Source: an uncultured bacterium (GTDB lineage: Bacteria > Edwardsbacteria > AC1 > EtOH8). Taken from it: a DNA stretch of 18,457 bases. The notes under the pieces were generated by a model that was given only the letters and a program-made list of their open reading frames with translations, was not told the origin of the DNA and did no database searches. Location of the stretch: positions 1-18,457 of the forward strand of contig CALGNM010000135.1 of the NCBI GenBank assembly GCA_937958665.1, given 5' to 3'. Shown piece by piece: positions 14,519 to 18,457 of this stretch (positions are counted from its first letter, which is position 1; every line of letters begins with the position of its first letter). The position numbers and the translations under genes are program-made.

Positions 14519-15766
14519 CTATTTTATCATGTTGAGCTTCTTGCCCACCTTGGTGAAGGCCTCAATGGCCTTGTCCAGATGGTGCTGGTCGTGGGCCGCC
14601 GAGATCTGGACCCGGATCCGGTCCTTGCCCTTGGCCACCACCGGGTAGGAGAAGGCGATGACGTAGATGCCCTCCTCCAGCATGGCATTGGCGAAGTCCA
14701 CCGCCAGCTTGGAGCAATCGGGGTACTTGCCGAACATGATGGGCACGATGGGATGGTCGCCCGGGATGATGTCGAACCCGGCGGCGGTCATCTTCTCCCG
14801 GAAGAACTTGGTGTTCCGCTCCAGTTTGTCCCTCAGCTCGGTGGTGGTGGAGAGCATGTCCAGGCACTTGATGGTGGCCTCCACCACGGCCGGGGCCACG
14901 GTGTTGGAAAACAGGTAGGGGCGCCCCTTGTTGCGCATCCAGTCGATGATCTCCTTGCGCCCGGAGATGCAGCCGCCGGAGGCCCCTCCCAGGGCCTTGC
15001 CGAAGGTGGTGGTGATGATGTCGATCTGTCCCATTACCCCGCGGTATTCGTGGGTGCCCCGGCCGGTCTTGCCCATGAAGCCCGAGGAGTGGCTGTCGTC
15101 CACCATCACCAGGGCCTCGTACTTCTCGGCCAGCTTGACTATCTGGTCCAGCTTGGCGATGTCGCCGTCCATGGAGAACACCCCGTCGGTGGCGATCATG
15201 ATGAAGCGGCAGCCCTTTTCCCGGGCCTCCTTCAGGCAGCGCTCCAGTCCCTTGGCCAGCTTGCCGGTGGCCGGATCCTCCTCCTCCACGTCCCGCATGT
15301 CGGCGTGCTTGTAGGCCCAGCGCTGGGCCTTGCACAGCCGGATGCCGTCGATGATGGAGGCGTGGTTCAGGGCGTCGGAGATGATGGCATCCTGCTCGGT
15401 CAGCAGGGGCTCGAACACCGCCCCGTTGGCGTCAAAACAGGAGGAGAACAGGATGGTGTCCTCGGTGCCCAGGAACTCGGAGACCTTCTTCTCCAGGGTC
15501 TTGTGGATGTCCTGGGTGCCGCAGATGAAGCGGACCGAGGACAGCCCGTAGCCCCGGTGGTCGATGCCGGCATGGGCGGCCTTGATCAGCTCGGGGTGGG
15601 ATGACAGCCCCAGGTAGTTGTTGGCGCAGAAGTTCAGGCACTTCTTGCCCTTGACCGTGATCTCGGCCCCCTGGGCGCTCTCGATGATCCGCTCGTGCTT
15701 GAACAGCTTTTGCTCCTCCAGCTTCTTCAGCTCGGCTGACAGGTAGTCCTTGACTTTACCGTACAT
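14519..15766 (-). CDS. kbl: 2-amino-3-ketobutyrate CoA ligase (glycine C-acetyltransferase)
   Basis: PLP enzyme of the alpha-oxoamine synthase family that cleaves 2-amino-3-ketobutyrate with CoA to glycine and acetyl-CoA, the second step of threonine breakdown. The 415-residue protein has the conserved N-terminus [13 protein letters not shown], the substrate block [32 protein letters not shown] (Asp/His contacting PLP), and [13 protein letters not shown] with Lys257 as the Schiff-base lysine. Sequence through the [17 protein letters not shown] and [12 protein letters not shown] region favours Kbl over BioF/HemA. An upstream in-frame start at 15856 is rejected: ATG 15766 has an AGGAG site, matches the family start, and the promoter lies between the two. 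No tdh is present nearby. About ten extra residues around [10 protein letters not shown] account for its length over the usual 398. Confidence 0.92.
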   Translation of the reverse strand: MYGKVKDYLSAELKKLEEQKLFKHERIIESAQGAEITVKGKKCLNFCANNYLGLSSHPELIKAAHAGIDHRGYGLSSVRFICGTQDIHKTLEKKVSEFLGTEDTILFSSCFDANGAVFEPLLTEQDAIISDALNHASIIDGIRLCKAQRWAYKHADMRDVEEEDPATGKLAKGLERCLKEAREKGCRFIMIATDGVFSMDGDIAKLDQIVKLAEKYEALVMVDDSHSSGFMGKTGRGTHEYRGVMGQIDIITTTFGKALGGASGGCISGRKEIIDWMRNKGRPYLFSNTVAPAVVEATIKCLDMLSTTTELRDKLERNTKFFREKMTAAGFDIIPGDHPIVPIMFGKYPDCSKLAVDFANAMLEEGIYVIAFSYPVVAKGKDRIRVQISAAHDQHHLDKAIEAFTKVGKKLNMIK

Positions 15767-15821
15767 GTGGTTTGCTCCTGATAAATATATGTTGGTGTAT
15801 TGGGCCTGGTCGCAAGTTGTA

Positions 15822-15850
15822 ATGATAGCAAACTTTAGCTTCCAATGCAA
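15822..15850 (-). promoter_or_regulatory. Promoter of kbl
   Basis: Minus strand TTGCAT (15850-15845), 17-base spacer, TATCAT (15827-15822), giving a leader of about 50 bases before the AGGAG and ATG 15766. It is back to back with the trxB-like promoter, about 30 bases away. Confidence 0.6.
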
Positions 15851-15881
15851 CAGCAAAAATCCCGGCCCACACTGGCTGGTG

Positions 15882-15910
15882 TTGACATCCGGCAGGCCTT
15901 GTTATATCAT
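15882..15910 (+). promoter_or_regulatory. Promoter of the trxB/ahpF-like gene
   Basis: Consensus TTGACA (15882-15887), 17-base spacer, TATCAT (15905-15910). Transcription would start near 15917, and a GGAG site (15932-15935) lies 7 bases before ATG 15943. Confidence 0.72.
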
Positions 15911-15942
15911 AATCTTAAGCCCAACATTGACGGAGTAAAAGC

Positions 15943-16929
15943 ATGGAGTTGAGCTCGCTCACCTTCAACCTTAACCGGGCCCCGGAGATCTCCTTCCCGC
16001 CCCCCCGGCCAGGACGCCGCTACCGACTGGGCATCATCGGGGGCGGGCCGGCCGGACTGACCGCGGCGGTCTACGCCGCCCGCAAGCGGCTGGATACCCT
16101 GCTGGTGTCCCGCGATTTGGGGGGCCAGGTGCTGTGGACCTCCGGGGTGGAGAACTACCCCGGCTTCCAGTACATCGAGGGCCGGGAGCTGATCGAGAAG
16201 TTCAAGGCCCAGGCCGGGCAGTTTCCCATAGACGTCTCGCTGGGACCGCCAATCCAGGCTGTCCGGACGGCGGAGAGGGGATACGAAATATCTTTGGACG
16301 GAGGCGCCATATTCTTGGCCGACAGCCTGATACTGGCCACCGGCAAGCGGTACCGCAACCTGAACGTCCGGGGGGAGAAGGAGCTGATCGGGAAGGGAGT
16401 GGCCTTCTGCGCCACCTGCGACGCCCCCCTGTTCGGGGGCAAGGACGTGGCGGTGATCGGCGGGGGCAACTCGGCCCTGACCGCGGCCAAGGACCTCTTA
16501 AGCTACGCCCGGAGGGTCTACCTGGTCAACATTGCCCCGGAGATGCAGGGAGATCAGGTGCTGCTGGAGCCCCTGAAGGCCTCGGACAAGGTTGAATTCA
16601 TCATGGAGCATAAGGTAACCGAGGTGCTGGGCAGAGATTCGGTCAGCGGAATCCGGATAGCCTCGATTGGTGGGATAAAACAGCGGGAGATCGGGCTTTC
16701 CGGCATCTTTGTGGAGATAGGGTTGATACCGAATTCCGACCTGTTCAAAGGGCTGGTGGACATGAATCAGCGTGGCGAGATCATGGTGGACTGCGCCTGC
16801 CGGACCTCGCGGCCCGGGGTGTTCGCCGCCGGGGATGTCACCACGGTGCCGGAGAAGCAGATAGTGGTGGCGGCCGGCGAGGGGGCCAAGGCGGCATTAA
16901 GCGCCTACGAATGGTTAGCCCGTAACTGA
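15943..16929 (+). CDS. Thioredoxin-reductase-like flavoprotein (AhpF-type core)
   Basis: 328-residue FAD/NAD(P)H disulfide oxidoreductase. FAD-binding IIGGGPAGLTAA (31-42), redox pair CATC (156-159) in AFCATCDAPLFGGKDVAV, second dinucleotide motif VIGGGNSAL (171-179), and the closing GVFAAGDVTTVPEKQIVVAAGEGAKAAL. Several blocks resemble the reductase half of AhpF more than classical TrxB: GGGNSA rather than GGGDSA, APEMQGDQVL after it, and GIFVEIGLIPNSDLF. The AhpF N-terminal thioredoxin-fold domains are absent, replaced by about 27 residues of Pro-rich lead-in. Classical TrxB's HRR-type NADPH 2'-phosphate motif is not seen, so NADH may be preferred. The partner (thioredoxin, glutaredoxin-like protein or peroxiredoxin) is not in the window. 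It is the only plus-strand gene, divergent from kbl. Confidence 0.88.
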   Translation: MELSSLTFNLNRAPEISFPPPRPGRRYRLGIIGGGPAGLTAAVYAARKRLDTLLVSRDLGGQVLWTSGVENYPGFQYIEGRELIEKFKAQAGQFPIDVSLGPPIQAVRTAERGYEISLDGGAIFLADSLILATGKRYRNLNVRGEKELIGKGVAFCATCDAPLFGGKDVAVIGGGNSALTAAKDLLSYARRVYLVNIAPEMQGDQVLLEPLKASDKVEFIMEHKVTEVLGRDSVSGIRIASIGGIKQREIGLSGIFVEIGLIPNSDLFKGLVDMNQRGEIMVDCACRTSRPGVFAAGDVTTVPEKQIVVAAGEGAKAALSAYEWLARN

Positions 16930-16943
16930 CCGGAAGAACTGGA

Positions 16944-16980
16944 TAAAAAAAGGGGGGGGCACGCAGTGCCGCCCCTTTTT
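16944..16980. terminator. Bidirectional terminator between trxB-like gene and asnS
   Basis: GGGGGGCAC / GTGCC-G-CCCC hairpin (one bulged base, loop GCA) flanked by an A-run on the left and TTTTT on the right, so it works in both directions. It sits in the 75-base gap between the two convergent genes. It contains an eight-G run (16952-16959), a possible homopolymer length error. Confidence 0.8.
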
Positions 16981-17004
16981 ATCGTTAATGGTCGGCCATC
17001 CTAA

Positions 17005-18303
17005 TTATGGGTATATCTTCTCCAGCATCCTGGCGAATGGTATGGCCTCGCGGATGTGCTGAAGGCCGCACATCCAGCTGACCGTCCGCTCGATGCCGAT
17101 GCCAAAGCCCGAGTGGGGCACGCTGCCGTAGCGCCTTAAATCGACGTACCACTTGTAGGGCTCATAGGGCACTTTGTGCTGTTCCATTTTTTTGAGCAGC
17201 AGGTCCAGGTCGTGTATCCGCTGGCTGCCCCCGATGATCTCCCCGTAGCCCTCCGGGGCGTATAGGTCGGAGCCCAAAACGACCGACGGGTCCTTGGGGT
17301 CCGGCTGCATGTAGAACGACTTGATCTCGGCTGGGAAGCGGTCCACGAACACCGGCCGCTCGAAGCTGCCGGCGATGGCGGTATCGTGGGGAGCCCCGAA
17401 GTCCTCGCCGTACCGGATGGGCACCCCGGCCTTGTTGCACAGCTCCACCGCCTCTTTGTATGAGATCACCGGGAAGGGAGCCCTGATCCTCTCCAGCGGC
17501 TTGGTGTCCCTCTCCAGTGTTTTCAGCTCGAATTGACGCTCGTTCAGCACCCTCTCCACTATGGCGCAGATCATCCCCTCCTGGCACTGCATGTTCTCGG
17601 CATGCTCGAAATAGCTGGCCTCGGCGTCCATCATCCACAGCTCGGTCAGGTGGCGGCGGGTCTTGGACTTCTCGGCCCGGAAGGCCGGGGTGAAGGTGTA
17701 GACCTTGCCGAAGGCTGCGGCGGTGGCCTCGATGTACATCTGGCCGGACTGGGAGAGGTAGGCCGGCTCGCCGAAGTAGTCGGTCTGAAACAGGGTGGTG
17801 GTCCCCTCGCAGGCGGTGGGGGTCAGGATGGGGGCCGGGGTATGGATGAAACCCTCTTTGTGCAGATATGCGTGGATGGCCTGTTCGATGGTGTCGCGGA
17901 TCCGTAAAATGGCGTGCTGTTTGGATGATCGCATCCACAGGTGGCGGTGTTCCATCAAAAAGGCCGGGCCGTGCTCCTTGGGGGTGATGGGGTAGTCCTG
18001 GGTCAGTTGGACTATCTGCAGCCCGGTGACCCCCAGCTCATAGCCCGATGGCGCCCGCTGGTCCTCCTTGACCAGGCCCCGGACGATGATGGATGACTCC
18101 TGGGTCACCCGGTCTCCCAGGGCGAAGATCTCCTCCCCCACCTCGTTCTTGACCATCACCCCCTGAATGACCCCGGTGCCGTCCCGTATCTGCAGGAAGT
18201 GGATCTTGCCTGAGGACCGCTTGTTATACAGCCATCCCTTGACGGTGACCTCCCGCCCCAGGTGTTGCCCGATATCGGAGATGTGCACGAAATCCAGCTT
18301 CAT
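17005..18303 (-). CDS. asnS: Asparagine--tRNA ligase
   Basis: Class II aminoacyl-tRNA synthetase of 432 residues that charges tRNA-Asn. N-terminal OB-fold anticodon-binding domain ([26 protein letters not shown]), then the catalytic core: [34 protein letters not shown], motif 2 [21 protein letters not shown], and motif 3 [25 protein letters not shown]. The substrate-loop and motif-2 sequence ([23 protein letters not shown]) favour AsnRS over AspRS, and the bacterial AspRS insertion domain is absent. ATG 18303 matches the family start, but no clear Shine-Dalgarno is visible. Both sides are bounded by terminators, so it is a single-gene unit. Confidence 0.94.
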   Translation of the reverse strand: MKLDFVHISDIGQHLGREVTVKGWLYNKRSSGKIHFLQIRDGTGVIQGVMVKNEVGEEIFALGDRVTQESSIIVRGLVKEDQRAPSGYELGVTGLQIVQLTQDYPITPKEHGPAFLMEHRHLWMRSSKQHAILRIRDTIEQAIHAYLHKEGFIHTPAPILTPTACEGTTTLFQTDYFGEPAYLSQSGQMYIEATAAAFGKVYTFTPAFRAEKSKTRRHLTELWMMDAEASYFEHAENMQCQEGMICAIVERVLNERQFELKTLERDTKPLERIRAPFPVISYKEAVELCNKAGVPIRYGEDFGAPHDTAIAGSFERPVFVDRFPAEIKSFYMQPDPKDPSVVLGSDLYAPEGYGEIIGGSQRIHDLDLLLKKMEQHKVPYEPYKWYVDLRRYGSVPHSGFGIGIERTVSWMCGLQHIREAIPFARMLEKIYP

Positions 18304-18331
18304 TTTTATACCATCGTAAGGTTGAAAGCTA

Positions 18332-18361
18332 AATTTACCAAAATAATGGCCTGGTAGTCAA
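18332..18361 (-). promoter_or_regulatory. Probable promoter of asnS
   Basis: Minus strand TTGACT (18361-18356), 18-base spacer, TAAATT (18337-18332), giving a leader of about 25 bases. The -10 is moderate. It lies just after the hairpin at 18365-18391. Confidence 0.45.
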
Positions 18362-18364
18362 GAT

Positions 18365-18391
18365 AAAAAGCCCGCCGGCGGCGGGCTTTTT
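18365..18391 (-). terminator. Intrinsic terminator of an upstream gene lying off the contig
   Basis: Perfect 12-base inverted repeat AAAAAGCCCGCC / GGCGGGCTTTTT with a 3-base loop, T-rich on either strand. On the minus strand it would end a gene located beyond 18411 that the contig does not contain, isolating asnS. On plus it could act only on readthrough. Confidence 0.85.
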
Positions 18392-18411
18392 ATTGGCTGG
18401 TAACGGCAGCC

Positions 18412-18457
18412 AGATCGGAAGAGCGTCGTGTAGGGAAAGAGTGTAGATCTCGGTGGT
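18412..18457 (+). other. Illumina TruSeq-type read-1 adapter remnant (artefact)
   Basis: Begins AGATCGGAAGAGCGTCGTGT and continues through the universal adapter to TCTCGGTGGT. It is library sequence, not genome. The last genomic base is 18411. Confidence 0.97.

Noticed and set aside
14504-14519. Hairpin GCCGGAA-AC-TTCCGGC at the kbl stop as terminator
   Set aside because: Tiny loop and no T-run on the kbl strand, so not a credible terminator for kbl.
14519-15856. Longer start for kbl at 15856
   Set aside because: It lies upstream of the predicted promoter -35; the family N-terminus and AGGAG site fit 15766.
44-18411. CRISPR arrays, insertion sequences, attachment sites, replication origins
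   Set aside because: No regularly spaced repeats, transposase or integrase genes, or terminal repeats were seen; the tRNA shows no partial 3' duplicate nearby.

Overview
The window is a complete 18.4-kb assembled contig with Illumina TruSeq-type adapter sequence still attached at both ends (1-43 and 18412-18457). The genomic insert is therefore 44-18411. It is GC-rich and gene-dense, with almost all genes on the minus strand; only the thioredoxin-reductase-like gene is on plus. It encodes Kdo activation (KdsB), a Wzi-like outer-membrane barrel, a second large outer-membrane barrel and SecG, so the host is a diderm (LPS-type) bacterium. The proteins do not look proteobacterial: split class I fumarase, UbiA-family enzyme with DGGGP-synthase-like motifs, an unusual chaperone/outer-membrane pair. 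An uncultured or candidate-phylum lineage from a metagenome is the most natural reading, but that is inference; no 16S or other decisive marker is present.

Layout, left to right (transcription mostly right to left): (1) a truncated uppP, a UbiA prenyltransferase and a Wzi-like barrel form a tight envelope cluster (44-2950); (2) a TPR lipoprotein with its own promoter and terminator (3010-4177); (3) kdsB downstream of pckA (4183-6659); (4) an MBL-fold hydrolase with the two fumarase subunits (6656-8767); (5) secG-rplU-rpmA with a near-consensus promoter and a terminator (8791-10001); (6) a three-gene secreted-fibre cluster: small exported subunit, PapD/DUF916-like chaperone, and usher-like outer-membrane barrel (10013-14390); (7) tRNA-Val(TAC) and kbl (14415-15766); (8) trxB/ahpF-like reductase, divergent from kbl (15882-16929), then a shared terminator and asnS (17005-18361). 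No gap between genes exceeds about 250 bases.

How they work together: pckA and the fumarase subunits belong to C4-dicarboxylate/gluconeogenic metabolism; kdsB, the Wzi-like protein, uppP and the UbiA enzyme concern envelope lipids and surface polysaccharide. The most interesting part is 10013-14390. It looks like a chaperone-usher-type export system built from unusual parts. The outer-membrane barrel is followed by two SdrD-B-like beta domains with EF-hand-like Asp/Asn loops. Both chaperone and barrel protein end in the same TPR module (about 57% identical over 60 residues by eye, both ending ...KG-stop). The subunit gene comes first and is separated from the other two by a strong hairpin terminator, as expected if the fibre subunit is needed in excess.
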